Notes: generated from the sequence alone by a model not told the origin. A stretch of 36,325 nt of DNA from Mesorhizobium sp. WSM3862 (GCF_002294985.1 NZ_NSGE01000017.1:1-36325); one strand, 5' to 3'. Numbered from the stretch's first letter, positions 1 to 8,620 are shown. Translations and numbers: made by a program.

Positions 1-2487
1 GCAGTCGTCGTCACCGACGCCGACGGCGACAGCGCACCCGCCGGCAACCTGGTCATCAACATCGTCGACGATGCGCCGACGGCGCACAACGACACCTGGG
101 GTTCGCCCATCACCGGGCCCACGACCCTCACCGGCCTGCTGAGCAACGACGTTTTTGGTGCCGACGGCGTGGCGACAACAACGCCTGGCGTGATAACGAC
201 CACCAATGGGGCTCACGGAACCGTCGTCTACAACAACGACGGAACGTTCACCTACACGCCGACCGGCGTTTATGTAGGATCCGATACCTTCACCTACACC
301 ATCAAGGACGGAGACGGCGACACCTCTACGGCGACAGTCACGGTGAACGTCAACACCAACACCGTTCCGACGGGCGGCGGCACCGTGTCGCTGAACGTCA
401 ACGAAGCGGCGCTTGACACCACGCTAGATGCCACGGCTCCGGCCGATCTGCAGCCGGGCGTCGTAACCGGCACCAACCCGAGCAGCCGCGGCGAGACCGC
501 ACAGGCCAGCAGCGGCATTACGTTCAACGCCACGGGCGAAGCGATCAGCGTCGCATTCGCCAACCCGGTAGGAGATCCGAACTGGGTGGCTCCGACGGTT
601 TCCGGCATGGCGGCTGGGTATTCGATCAGCTGGGCTCTCGTCGGCGGCCAACTGGTCGGCACCCTCATGCATGGCGTCACCAATCTTGGGCCATCCATCT
701 ATCTGGCGCTGTCGAACACCAGCGCCGGTCCGAACAGCACGTTGACCCCGGTGGTCACCGCGACGCTGACCGACCAGCTGCAGCATGCGGCCGGCTCCGG
801 CAACATCACTGTCAACGGCCTGCAGGTGGTGGCAACCGACACGAGTGGCGATCATGTCTCCGGCGCGGTCAACCTGACCGTCCTGGACGATGCCCCAATC
901 CCGTTCGTCGGCGACGGCATCAATCTGCCGGACTCTTTGCACTCGACATTGACGGAGCATCTGAACTTCGCGTCGGGGGCCGGCGCGGACGGCGTCGGCA
1001 ATGTGGTGTTCAGCGTCACCGAGGGTGCCGCCGTCACCGATGCCAACGGTGCGAATGTTTTCCTCAACGGCGAGCAGCTCTTCTACCACATCTCGGCGGA
1101 CGGTCACACGGTGCAAGGGCTCACGTCGGTTGCAAACGGCTCTGATCTCGGCTTCACCGCCACGCTCGACCCAGTAACCGACACCTGGGCGTTCACGTTG
1201 AACGGCACGATCTTCAACGGAGCCCAGTTCACCACTCAAGGGGCTGTTGCCACGGGCGGCAACAACCAGGTGAATGCGTTCAGCACGCTCTCCAGCCCGG
1301 ATACACCGAACGACCTTTTGGTCACCGCGAACGGTGCCAACAACGTCAATACCAGCACAGGCAACTTCGGTGTCGGGGCTGGTCAGAGTATCACCAGCGG
1401 CGAGACCATCCGCTTCGACTTCGTGACCAACGCATCGACCAGCGGCACCGTCGCCGGAACCAACTATACCACCCACTACGAGGTCTCCAGTTTCACCCAG
1501 GGGCTGACCAAAGTGGTGAGTGGTCCCGTTGACCTTACGATCAGGGCGGTAAATGCCGATGACGATAAGGTATTCGTCGGCGACGCGTCCGGAGAAAGCA
1601 CAGCCACCGGAGTCGTGGTGACCGTCACGAATGGCTCGGGCGGAGCAGCGCCGACCGTGACATTCGACGCGGTAACAGGCCTCTTCACGCTGCACGGTAT
1701 GGATCAGGGCGACACTTTCACAGTAACTGCAACTTCCGATCCGTTCAGCGCGGTGGAAATCTCCGGAGCCTCGTCGGGCACCTTCAAGCTCGGCTCGGCT
1801 ACGTTCTCGACCGCCAATGCCGTGGACCCTTTCGACATCAAGATCCCGGTGACTGGGACGGATGGTGACGGCGACACGGCTTCCGGCAGCCTGACCGCGC
1901 ATCTCTATCCGACGAGCTCCTCGCTCGAAGGCACAAGCGGCATCGACACGCTGGCCGCCACAGCCACCAAGACCACCGTGATGGGCCAGGACGGCAACGA
2001 TACGCTGACCGGCATTAACGGGCACGACACGATCTTGGCTGGTGGACAGGGCAACGATACGCTGACCGGCATGGACGGAAACGACACGCTCTACGGCGGC
2101 TCCGGCAACGACACGCTGATCGGCGGTGCCGGCAATGACCTGTTGGTCGGCGGTTCGGGCCAGGACACGCTGACCGGCGGCATCGGCGCCGACACATTCA
2201 AGCTCGAGCACCTCGACATCAAGGATCTCATCACCGACTTTAGCGGCGCTGGCGGCCAGGGCGACAAGATCGACCTGACCTCGCTGTTCGACACGCCGGT
2301 GGGAGCCAACCTCGCCGACTACGTGCACTATGACGCCGGGACAAAGACTTTGAGCGTCGATGTCAACGGCACGACCGGCGGCGCCAACTTCGTCGATGTC
2401 GCCGTTCTTCAGAACGCGCCTGCGGCCGGAACGATCAATATTCTTTACGACGACACGAACCATCAACAGCACACGACCACGATTTAG
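1..2487 (+). CDS. Large RTX adhesin, type I secreted, C-terminal part (5' end outside window)
   Basis: The reading frame is open from base 1, so the start lies upstream and at least 828 C-terminal residues are visible. A GTG at 169 is internal. The first third has VCBS/cadherin-like Ig repeats (acidic D-A-D-G-D and G-D-G-D-T patterns). The middle resembles T1SS-143/DUF5801-type adhesin repeats. Bases about 1981-2190 encode nonapeptide RTX repeats of the GGxGNDTL type, which bind calcium outside the cell. The remaining ~95 residues match the type I secretion C-terminal target layout (ADTF..., L-I-T-D-F, D-K-I-D-L-T). Such proteins leave through an ABC/MFP/TolC exporter and act in surface attachment. 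No exporter gene is in the window. The domain identification is by pattern and the ligand is unknown. Confidence 0.9.
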   Translation, partial: AVVVTDADGDSAPAGNLVINIVDDAPTAHNDTWGSPITGPTTLTGLLSNDVFGADGVATTTPGVITTTNGAHGTVVYNNDGTFTYTPTGVYVGSDTFTYTIKDGDGDTSTATVTVNVNTNTVPTGGGTVSLNVNEAALDTTLDATAPADLQPGVVTGTNPSSRGETAQASSGITFNATGEAISVAFANPVGDPNWVAPTVSGMAAGYSISWALVGGQLVGTLMHGVTNLGPSIYLALSNTSAGPNSTLTPVVTATLTDQLQHAAGSGNITVNGLQVVATDTSGDHVSGAVNLTVLDDAPIPFVGDGINLPDSLHSTLTEHLNFASGAGADGVGNVVFSVTEGAAVTDANGANVFLNGEQLFYHISADGHTVQGLTSVANGSDLGFTATLDPVTDTWAFTLNGTIFNGAQFTTQGAVATGGNNQVNAFSTLSSPDTPNDLLVTANGANNVNTSTGNFGVGAGQSITSGETIRFDFVTNASTSGTVAGTNYTTHYEVSSFTQGLTKVVSGPVDLTIRAVNADDDKVFVGDASGESTATGVVVTVTNGSGGAAPTVTFDAVTGLFTLHGMDQGDTFTVTATSDPFSAVEISGASSGTFKLGSATFSTANAVDPFDIKIPVTGTDGDGDTASGSLTAHLYPTSSSLEGTSGIDTLAATATKTTVMGQDGNDTLTGINGHDTILAGGQGNDTLTGMDGNDTLYGGSGNDTLIGGAGNDLLVGGSGQDTLTGGIGADTFKLEHLDIKDLITDFSGAGGQGDKIDLTSLFDTPVGANLADYVHYDAGTKTLSVDVNGTTGGANFVDVAVLQNAPAAGTINILYDDTNHQQHTTTI

Positions 2488-2559
2488 TGCTTATGCGCGG
2501 CCGTGCTGCTATGCTATGCGTTAGCGAACCGTGAATTCGCAATTTGGAGAGGGGCTTAC

Positions 2560-2928
2560 ATGAAACATTCCGCAAGACTGCTGGCTTCGGCCGTGGCGGT
2601 GCTGCTCGCCGGATCGACCGGCTTTGCCGCAGATATCATCGGCGAGCCGGCGGTGAATTATTGCCGCACCGTCGGCACCTCGGACCTGGTGCTGACCGAC
2701 AACATGGTCGAGCTCAAGAACCATGTGGTCAAGCTGATGGACGAATCGGTCGCCGTCGCCAAGAGCCCGGAATGGATCAACTCGTCGCGCCCCGCCTTCG
2801 TCTGGGCCTCGGAAGCCAAGGTCGCCTGCGGCAAAGCCTATGGCTATCTCAAGACCAACTACAAGGACGAGGACTACCTCAACAAGTGCGAATGCTTCCA
2901 CGACCGCATGGTCGAGTACATGCACTGA
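2560..2928 (+). CDS. Small exported protein of unknown function
   Basis: Codes for 122 residues. The ATG at 2560 is chosen because a GGAGAGGGG ribosome-binding site lies just upstream and the product then begins with a clean Sec signal peptide (basic MKHSAR, hydrophobic LLASAVAVLLAG, cleavage near GFAADI). An in-frame TTG at 2503 would put extra residues before the signal. The mature part is about 100 residues with five cysteines (NYC, VACG, CEC pattern), so disulfides in the periplasm are likely. I do not recognise a family. It lies between the adhesin and the lipoprotein gene on the same strand. Confidence 0.8.
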   Translation: MKHSARLLASAVAVLLAGSTGFAADIIGEPAVNYCRTVGTSDLVLTDNMVELKNHVVKLMDESVAVAKSPEWINSSRPAFVWASEAKVACGKAYGYLKTNYKDEDYLNKCECFHDRMVEYMH

Positions 2929-2954
2929 GCTGACGGGCGCGCCGACCAGCTGCG

Positions 2955-4361
2955 ATGATGGCCAAGAGAGCCTGTGCGGCTGCCGCCGCTTGTGCGCGCC
3001 CGGCGCCGGCTACCACGCTTGCCGGCGTGGCGCGGCATTGCCGACGCGGGGTTCCGCCGGCCTTGGAGCAGTTCATCGTTTCAGGCAAACTCCGAACTGC
3101 TCCGACCATTCGTTTTTGCGCAACTGCAGACCGGAAACCGCTGCGCACTTTTCGTGGAATTGCTGCGCCGCTCGCCTTTGCCGTTGTCGCGGCGATCTCC
3201 GGCTGCCAGTCGAAGAACGGCGCATCGGAAGTGCTGGACCCCGCGGCGATCGCCGCGCCTAGCAGCCAGGCCGGAGCCACCACCGCCGCGCCCGCGCAGC
3301 TGACCGCCAGTTCCGCAGCGACCGCCCCCAAGGGCAATCTGACGCTCGGCACGGGATCGACCAAGATCGCCATGCTTTTGCCGCTCTCCGCCCCCGGCAG
3401 CGCGGGCGAGAACGGCAGGAAGATGTTTGATGCCGCGCGGCTGGCAATGGCCGATTTCGGCGACAAGCTGGTGACGCTGACGATCGAGGACACCCGCGGC
3501 GACAGCGGCTATGCCAAGGACCTCGCGGTGAAGGCGATCACTTCGGGCGGCGTGAAAATCGTCATCGGGCCGGCCGAGCTTGCGGCGGCACAGCACCTTG
3601 CCAAGCTCTCCGGCACGCAGCGGCCGCCGGTGCTGGCGCTGGCGGACAATTTCGCCGGCGGCCCCGGCGTCTATTCGGTGCGGCTGAGCGAAGCCGACAG
3701 CGCTGCGGCGGGCGCGGCAGCGGTCGCCAGCAAGGGCGCCAAGAAATTCGTGCTCTTGGTGCCAGCGGGCGCGAACGCCGGCGCCGTCGAGGCGCGGGTC
3801 GCCAACGCGCTCAGCATCTATGGCGCGACGCTTGCGGTAACGCTTCCCTATTCGGCGTCGGACGCCGCCAAGGTGGTGTCGGACATGGGTTCGCTGGTCG
3901 AGGCGCCCGACGCCGTCGTCGTCGCCAGCGGTGACGGCAGCCCTGTCGCCGTGCTGTCGGCCCTTAAGGCGAAGGGTATTCCGGGCAAGGCGGTGAGCCT
4001 GATCGGCACCGAGCGCTGGCTCGAGCGCCCGATCGATCCGCTCTATGAGGGCGCCTATATCGCGACGCTCGACCAGAGCGAGACCGGACCGATCGCCGAC
4101 CGTTTCAAGGCGACCTACAACTACCAGCCCGACGTCAACGTCGCCTACGCCTACGACATGGTGGCGCTGTCGGCCGGCATAGCTAGCTCGGTCGGCCCGA
4201 ACGGTTTCTCCAAGCAGGTGCTGGAAAACACCAGCGGCTTCCGCGGCTCGACCGGCCTGTTCCGCTTCCGCGCCGACGGCTCGAGCCAAAGATCGATGCC
4301 GTTTTTCAAGGTGGAAAAGGGTAGACTGAAGTTGGTGGAGAAACAGACCGCGGGGTTTTGA
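2955..4361 (+). CDS. Penicillin-binding-protein activator / Leu-Ile-Val-binding-like lipoprotein
   Basis: Encodes up to 468 residues. A lipobox (AAISGC, Cys84 from the ATG at 2955) shows lipidation, so the first ~60 residues are suspiciously long and the true start is probably internal; a GTG at 3027 is one option. The mature part is a periplasmic-binding-protein fold of the Peripla_BP_6 type (IAMLLPLSAPGSAGENGRKM near the start, then receptor-like alternation). In alphaproteobacteria this family is annotated as LpoA/LppC-like activator of peptidoglycan synthases. That role is family knowledge and is not visible here. The last 15 codons are repeated downstream at 4554-4598. Confidence 0.85.
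   Translation: MMAKRACAAAAACARPAPATTLAGVARHCRRGVPPALEQFIVSGKLRTAPTIRFCATADRKPLRTFRGIAAPLAFAVVAAISGCQSKNGASEVLDPAAIAAPSSQAGATTAAPAQLTASSAATAPKGNLTLGTGSTKIAMLLPLSAPGSAGENGRKMFDAARLAMADFGDKLVTLTIEDTRGDSGYAKDLAVKAITSGGVKIVIGPAELAAAQHLAKLSGTQRPPVLALADNFAGGPGVYSVRLSEADSAAAGAAAVASKGAKKFVLLVPAGANAGAVEARVANALSIYGATLAVTLPYSASDAAKVVSDMGSLVEAPDAVVVASGDGSPVAVLSALKAKGIPGKAVSLIGTERWLERPIDPLYEGAYIATLDQSETGPIADRFKATYNYQPDVNVAYAYDMVALSAGIASSVGPNGFSKQVLENTSGFRGSTGLFRFRADGSSQRSMPFFKVEKGRLKLVEKQTAGF
4317..4361 (+). repeat. Direct repeat copy 1: 3' end of the lipoprotein gene
   Basis: These 45 bases are the final 14 codons plus stop of the lipoprotein gene (ending VEKQTAGF). Copy 2 is at 4554-4598. The two differ at four bases near the 5' end and the last 29 bases are identical. 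Both sequences then diverge at once. Confidence 0.9.
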
Positions 4362-4383
4362 AATTTCAGTCGGGTGGTGGGCC

Positions 4384-4693
4384 GTTGGATTTTCTCAGAA
4401 AGCTTCTGATTTTGGCTGTTGTCGGCGCAGTGGGGGCTGGCGCCGTCGCGCTTGCCGAACGGCTGATGTTTGAGGCTCCGAGACCAGCTGCGGCCGGCGA
4501 GCCGCCGCCTCTGCCGTCATCAAAAAAAGTCCGGAGGAGCAATGGATATGGCCAAGGGCAAGCTGAAGCTGGTGGAGAAACAGACCGCGGGGTTTTGAGG
4601 GGGTTACGGTTTGCCTATCAGGCTGTTGGGCGGCGGCAATTTCTCGCCCACGACCGCGGGAATAGGGACAGCTCGACTAAGCAATTCGCGTAG
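4384..4693 (+). CDS. Possible small membrane protein or gene fragment
   Basis: An open frame runs from about 4358 (TTG overlapping the previous stop) or 4384 (TTG) to 4693. Its first ~35 residues look like a real single-pass membrane anchor (DFLRKLLILAVVGAVGAG, then a Pro/Ala linker). After about 4540 the frame crosses repeat copy 2 in a different phase, turns into non-protein-like sequence and runs antisense into the acyltransferase gene. I read it as the N-terminal fragment of a gene cut off at the rearrangement, or as a short real gene. Function unknown. Confidence 0.3.
4554..4598 (+). repeat. Direct repeat copy 2, within an 18-codon open frame (4542-4598)
   Basis: Second copy of the lipoprotein gene end. 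It lies in an 18-codon frame that starts with ATG at 4542 behind a strong GGAGGAG site and ends VEKQTAGF, like copy 1. Substitutions between copies are mostly coding-neutral (GGT/GGC, TTG/CTG, AGA/AAG for Arg/Lys), as if copy 2 came from a diverged homologue. The acyltransferase gene ends on the other strand only 5 bases beyond it. Confidence 0.85.
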
Positions 4694-5629
4694 CGGCAGT
4701 TCGAAACGAATATACATGCGCCAGCCGAAGAGGACTGATGTGCCCACGCCGATCACAATGATGAGATCCGAGGGAATCGGGAAGGCGGTCCATAATATCA
4801 GAAGCAGCGTTATCGGCAGGGTGTGGATCAGATAGAGCATATAGGAGGCATCGCCGAGAACGGTCCATGCACTTGGCTTAGCATCGATTTGCATCGTGCC
4901 GAAAACGATCAACGCGGCCGGAAGACCGTAAACCAGCACGCGCTGAAAGCCATACTCGCCCGCAAGGAACTCCATAGTGCCACCTTGCGGCGCTATTCCG
5001 ATGAATCCAACAGCTACCATCGCTACGGCCCCGAGTGGCAGACACCACACGGCCGGTTTCCACTTAGGGGCATAGGCAAGAAGGACACCAAAGCCAAACT
5101 CTATGATCAATGGATTGCCGAGGAACTGCAGCGCTGGACCGACCGAGCGAAAGATCATCGCGAGACCGAAGATAGCGAGGAGTCCCGGTAACAGCCTCCG
5201 ATCGACAAGGACGATGGTTGCCGCCGCGTAGAACAGCATTTCGAAGCAAAGCGTCCAGGCCGCGGGCAAAGCTGGCGCAGTCATTTGATCGGTAGCCGGC
5301 CAAAGCAGCAGCGTCGCCAGAGCATCCCGCCAACCGAAGCCGGTTTTGTAGGCGACGATTGCATAAGGGATGCTGACCAGCAGGTAGAGCGGAACGATGC
5401 GCCGAAACCTACGCCAAGCGAAAGATTTCCAGGTCAGGCCAGGCGCCGTCCTAGCGATGATCACCCCCGATATGACAAAAAAAATATCTACCCCGGCGCG
5501 GCCGACCACCTGAAAATCATGAGGCAACAAACCATTGGACCCCGTTGACTCAACGGCAGTCTGAGCCGCGTGGACATATACGACCATGAGCGCGGCGAGG
5601 AACCGAAGTATCTGCAAAGACCAAATCAC
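4604..5629 (-). CDS. Acyltransferase 3 family membrane protein (OafA/ExoZ-like)
   Basis: Codes for 341 residues from a GTG start at 5629. It is a multi-pass inner-membrane protein, about ten hydrophobic segments, of the acyltransferase-3 family that acylates surface or secreted polysaccharides. Signature features are the N-terminal LQILRFLAALMVVYVHA with its conserved His, GVDIFFVISG, the R-R-F-R-R-I-V-P-L-Y segment, and the late Y-M-L-Y-L-I-H. Length is normal for the family. The substrate cannot be read from sequence. It is followed by the methyltransferase gene in genomic order on the same strand (19-bp gap); transcription runs methyltransferase then acyltransferase. Confidence 0.9.
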   Translation of the reverse strand: MIWSLQILRFLAALMVVYVHAAQTAVESTGSNGLLPHDFQVVGRAGVDIFFVISGVIIARTAPGLTWKSFAWRRFRRIVPLYLLVSIPYAIVAYKTGFGWRDALATLLLWPATDQMTAPALPAAWTLCFEMLFYAAATIVLVDRRLLPGLLAIFGLAMIFRSVGPALQFLGNPLIIEFGFGVLLAYAPKWKPAVWCLPLGAVAMVAVGFIGIAPQGGTMEFLAGEYGFQRVLVYGLPAALIVFGTMQIDAKPSAWTVLGDASYMLYLIHTLPITLLLILWTAFPIPSDLIIVIGVGTSVLFGWRMYIRFELPLRELLSRAVPIPAVVGEKLPPPNSLIGKP

Positions 5630-5648
5630 GCTTATGACGCAATGTAAG

Positions 5649-6332
5649 CTATCGCGGGCCAGACGCTGGCAACGCTACACCGGAGAAACGAGGCAAGAGC
5701 ATGGGAACGCGCTGCGCGTATTCATGATACTCGGGGAACGCCGCCCGCAGGACCCTCTCCTCGTTGACAATCCGCCGATATTGGAAAGCGAGGGCGATCG
5801 TGCCGATAGCAACCGTCATCCATGTCGGATTGCGCAGGATAATGCCGAGCAGGACGATCGCTTCGCAAGCGTAGAGTGGGTGCCGCACGATCTGGTACGG
5901 ACCTGCCGTCACGAGCCGCCTCGCCTGAGCAGTGATGCTGAACGATCTGCCGAGCCACCATAAGCACCAAGTACAAAGGAGGAAACCGATGATGGTTACG
6001 AGGTCGGCAGCAAGCTGAAGCTGCGGAAGTATCTCAACGCGAGGGACAGCAATCAAAGTTACGGTGGCAAAGCATCCGATCAGGGCCGCGACGCGGGGCT
6101 CGATCCCCTGCGCCGTTCTTTTTGGCGGAAGACGAGTCACTGTCGTCGCGACAATCAATACGAGGAAGCCTAATGCGGCGAAATCCGCCAGCACCTCGAC
6201 AATCCGCCCTCCTGTCCATTCCGGGTCGCGAAGAGCCATGATTATGGTCCAAGCCATCATTGTTGCGCACACGGTGAAGTAGAGTGTCATCACTGCGCGA
6301 CCAATGAAATCACGCATCTCAGGGAGCTTCAT
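5649..6332 (-). CDS. ICMT/PEMT-like integral membrane methyltransferase
   Basis: Codes for 227 residues from ATG 6332, with an AGGGAAC-type site upstream. Five or so hydrophobic segments are followed by the diagnostic C-terminal methyltransferase core: V-T-A-G-P-Y-Q-I-V-R-H-P-L-Y, then N-E-E-R-V-L and F-P-E-Y-H-E-Y. This arrangement (RHPxY and EE) is shared by isoprenylcysteine carboxyl methyltransferases and phospholipid methyltransferases and binds S-adenosylmethionine. Bacterial members act on varied lipids or membrane substrates, so no substrate is assigned. Its pairing with an acyltransferase suggests a two-gene envelope-modification cassette. Confidence 0.85.
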   Translation of the reverse strand: MKLPEMRDFIGRAVMTLYFTVCATMMAWTIIMALRDPEWTGGRIVEVLADFAALGFLVLIVATTVTRLPPKRTAQGIEPRVAALIGCFATVTLIAVPRVEILPQLQLAADLVTIIGFLLCTWCLWWLGRSFSITAQARRLVTAGPYQIVRHPLYACEAIVLLGIILRNPTWMTVAIGTIALAFQYRRIVNEERVLRAAFPEYHEYAQRVPMLLPRFSGVALPASGPR

Positions 6333-6504
6333 TGTTGTTCCCTCATGGGATCAGCATCGAGCGTTCGATCGGACAAAAAAAGCGACGCCGACAGAACTAT
6401 AGACGGCCTATACGGCGCCCATGATCCAAGCATTTCATTGGTTTTAGCGCAACCTAATGGTTTCCAGAAGGTTAATCTGAGCTCCAGTAGTCGGAATTTG
6501 GTGC

Positions 6505-6573
6505 TAAAGTGGGGCCCTGCCATAGCCTAAGTGGGGGCGCTGCCATAGCCTAAAGTGGGGACCCTGCCATAGC
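6505..6573. repeat. Three tandem copies of a 23-bp unit
   Basis: Units at 6505-6527, 6528-6550 and 6551-6573 share the pattern TAAAGTGGGG-n-CCTGCCATAGC with one to three differences. The third unit contains the stop codon and last residues of the prepilin peptidase gene on the minus strand, so the repeat defines that protein's C-terminus. Tandem subterminal repeats of this size occur at ends of some insertion sequences (IS21 family, for example), but no transposase is present. Confidence 0.85.
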
Positions 6574-7074
6574 ATCGAGGCTGTAGGCAATCTGGAATGC
6601 TGCGGTGCAGATCGCTGCAGCTGAAATAGGCACGCCAAACGGTACCACACCCTTTCGGTCGAAATGCTGGACATAGACTCGGAATGCGCCCTCCGGAAGC
6701 AGGAACGGATTTTTGACGAGCAGCGCGGTGACAAGCGCGAAAAACAGCAGCAGTAAGGAAAACAGGAAAAGGCTGCTGCTGCCGACCAGGATAGGCGTGA
6801 CGGCCATCAGCTTAACATCGCCGGCGCCGACCTTGCCCAGTGACCAGAATGGGAAGAGTCCGATTAACAGCGCGAGGCTGGCGAGCGCGCTCAAACCCAT
6901 GTCCCACCAGGATCCGGTTGCGACAGAGATAAGCTGAAGCGACCCCACTCCAAGAAACAGAAGCAGCAGAACGTCGCGGTTAGCGATCTTCTGCGTGGTG
7001 AAGTCAAGCCATCCAATCCGCACGAGCAGGGCGGCGGCAAACGCCTTCAGCACCAGCGAAACGGCCAGGAGCAC
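6550..7074 (-). CDS. cpaA: Prepilin peptidase CpaA/TadV (A24 family)
   Basis: Codes for 174 residues from a GTG at 7074, one base after the tadD stop (7076). A longer upstream frame is rejected because it only overlaps tadD. This aspartic protease of the inner membrane cleaves the leader of the Flp prepilin and the TadE-type pseudopilins. The two catalytic aspartates are visible: D24 in WLDFTTQKIAN and D86 in GAGDVK. Hydrophobic helices surround both. Length fits the short TadV/CpaA type without an N-methylase domain. Its last four residues and stop are encoded inside the 23-bp tandem repeat, so the tail may be recently remodelled. Confidence 0.9.
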   Translation of the reverse strand: MLLAVSLVLKAFAAALLVRIGWLDFTTQKIANRDVLLLLFLGVGSLQLISVATGSWWDMGLSALASLALLIGLFPFWSLGKVGAGDVKLMAVTPILVGSSSLFLFSLLLLFFALVTALLVKNPFLLPEGAFRVYVQHFDRKGVVPFGVPISAAAICTAAFQIAYSLDAMAGSPL

Positions 7075-7075
7075 G

Positions 7076-7609
7076 TCAGCGCTCGATATTCTGCACGCTG
7101 GACGACAGGAGTTGCAGATTGTTGGCAACGGTCGGATCCTTGGGCGCCAATTCGTAAGCCTTGAGGAAGTTGGTACGCGCCTGCTGCAATTTGCCGCGCA
7201 GCAGATAGGAATAGCCGACATTGTTGTAATATTCGGGTGTGCCGCCGATCAGCTTGTAGGCGCGGCTATAGGCCAAATCGGCGAGGTCAAAGCGCCGGAT
7301 GCGGTCGCAGGAGGCGGCAAGCCCCAACCAGGCGACGCCGTCATTAGGCGCCAGCCGCGTCGCCTTGTAGAACAGCGCGCCAGCATTGCCATAATTTTCC
7401 GAGCGGAACTGGGTCTTGGCCTCGGCCACTGCTTGGTCCGAGGCATAATAATCGACATCGCTGATCGTCTTCAGCCCATCAAAGGCATCGCCAAAGGCGG
7501 TGTAGTCGCCCTTGGCGGGCTCGTTGGTGCGTACAACCCCGTCGGTGGCGTCCGTCTGGCAGCCGGCCAGCGCAATGATCAGAGCTGCCGCTGCTATAAA
7601 CCTTCTCAT
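7076..7609 (-). CDS. tadD: TadD, TPR lipoprotein of the Flp pilus system
   Basis: Codes for 177 residues. The ATG at 7609 is chosen because a GGGGGAAC site precedes it and the product begins MRRFIAAAALIIALAGC, a lipoprotein signal with lipobox LAGC. The mature part carries at least three tetratricopeptide repeats (A-G-A-L-F-Y-K-A-T-R-L-A-P-N-D type, then YSRAYKLIGG and FLKAYELAPKDP). TadD lipoproteins are thought to help assemble the outer-membrane secretin, by analogy with pilotins. It sits between tadC and cpaA in the minus-strand arm. Confidence 0.9.
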   Translation of the reverse strand: MRRFIAAAALIIALAGCQTDATDGVVRTNEPAKGDYTAFGDAFDGLKTISDVDYYASDQAVAEAKTQFRSENYGNAGALFYKATRLAPNDGVAWLGLAASCDRIRRFDLADLAYSRAYKLIGGTPEYYNNVGYSYLLRGKLQQARTNFLKAYELAPKDPTVANNLQLLSSSVQNIER

Positions 7610-7660
7610 CCAGTTCCCCCAAGGTCCCCCGACCCATTTAGGACCAAAGCATATACGCAA

Positions 7661-8611
7661 CTAGAAGAAAACGCCCTTCATGCGAATGATCACAGGTAGC
7701 ATGACGACCATCATCACAACAGGAAAAATGCACAGACCCAGCGGGATCATCATCTTGACCGGCAACGCATTGCCGCGCTCTTCGGCGCGCAGAATCCGCT
7801 GGCTGCGCATCTCGTCGCTGTAGACGCGTAGGGCTTCCGTTAGGCTGGTGCCAAGCTCTTCCGATTGCCGGAACAACACCGCCAACGCGCGCGCCTCCTC
7901 GAGGCCAATGCGATCGGCAAGCTCACGCAGCGCCTCCCGCAACGGTTTGCCCGCGCGCATCTGCAGATTCATGATCGAAAGTTGAATCCCGAGCCACTTA
8001 TGCGTACCCGCCAGTTCGGCGCCGACACGCTCCACCGCCGCCTCAAGGCTCATGCCGGCATCGGCGCAAGTAATCATCATATCCATGAAGTCGGGAAAGC
8101 CGCGTCGATAAATCAGCTTTTGGCCATTCTCGAATCGGTCAAGCGCAATGCTCGGGATGACGATACAGCCAAGACCTATCAGAGCCGAACCGGCAAAGGC
8201 CACAATGCTTGGCATTTGAGGCGGCAACACACGCGAAAGAAGTGCGTACGCCACCAGGAACCCGACACATACGGCAGCGAGACGAGACAATGTGTAGATG
8301 GTCGGCGCGCTAGGTTGATGGAAACCAGCCCGAAACAACTTGGCCTCAAGCGCATTCGGTTCCCCGCGTTCCTTCTCCAAGGCGCGGAAATAGGCTTCGA
8401 CAGGCCGTTGCGCCGAGATTTTGTTGAGCTCCTGCTGCGCGCTGAGCGATCGCCGGTTGGTGATCCCTTCGGCCAAAAGACTTTGGGTAACAATCCTCCT
8501 GGTCTGGAGAGCCGGCAGCAAAACCATGGCCGCCACAATAAAAAGTGCCGCCGCCGCCAAGAAGACGGCAAGCGACAGCAGCATGGCCGAATTTCCGATA
8601 TTGGTCAGCAA
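7661..8611 (-). CDS. tadC: TadC, inner-membrane platform protein
   Basis: Codes for 316 residues from a TTG at 8611 with a GAGGAG site a few bases upstream. It belongs to the type II secretion F / TadC family: N-terminal membrane segment, a cytoplasmic region, then the conserved F-P-D-F-M-D-M-M-I-T-C-A-D-A-G-M-S-L-E-A-A segment and C-terminal hydrophobic helices. With TadB it forms the platform on which CpaF drives pilin polymerisation. It lies 9 bp after tadB, consistent with one transcript. Confidence 0.93.
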   Translation of the reverse strand: MLTNIGNSAMLLSLAVFLAAAALFIVAAMVLLPALQTRRIVTQSLLAEGITNRRSLSAQQELNKISAQRPVEAYFRALEKERGEPNALEAKLFRAGFHQPSAPTIYTLSRLAAVCVGFLVAYALLSRVLPPQMPSIVAFAGSALIGLGCIVIPSIALDRFENGQKLIYRRGFPDFMDMMITCADAGMSLEAAVERVGAELAGTHKWLGIQLSIMNLQMRAGKPLREALRELADRIGLEEARALAVLFRQSEELGTSLTEALRVYSDEMRSQRILRAEERGNALPVKMMIPLGLCIFPVVMMVVMLPVIIRMKGVFF

Positions 8612-8620
8612 GTCCGCTCC

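Noticed and set aside
424..2472. Long antisense frame opposite the adhesin
   Set aside because: It mirrors the codon pattern of a repetitive GC-rich gene, has no plausible start signal and low-complexity Arg/Val-rich sequence; the RTX protein on the plus strand is unmistakable.
3081..4289. Antisense frame opposite the lipoprotein gene
   Set aside because: Arg/Gly/His-rich composition typical of a GC-rich shadow; no motif.
6345..6530. Short plus-strand frame between the methyltransferase and cpaA
   Set aside because: No ribosome-binding site, runs into the tandem repeat, and composition does not look like a protein.
6505..6573. CRISPR array
   Set aside because: The units are directly adjacent with no spacers and no cas genes are nearby.
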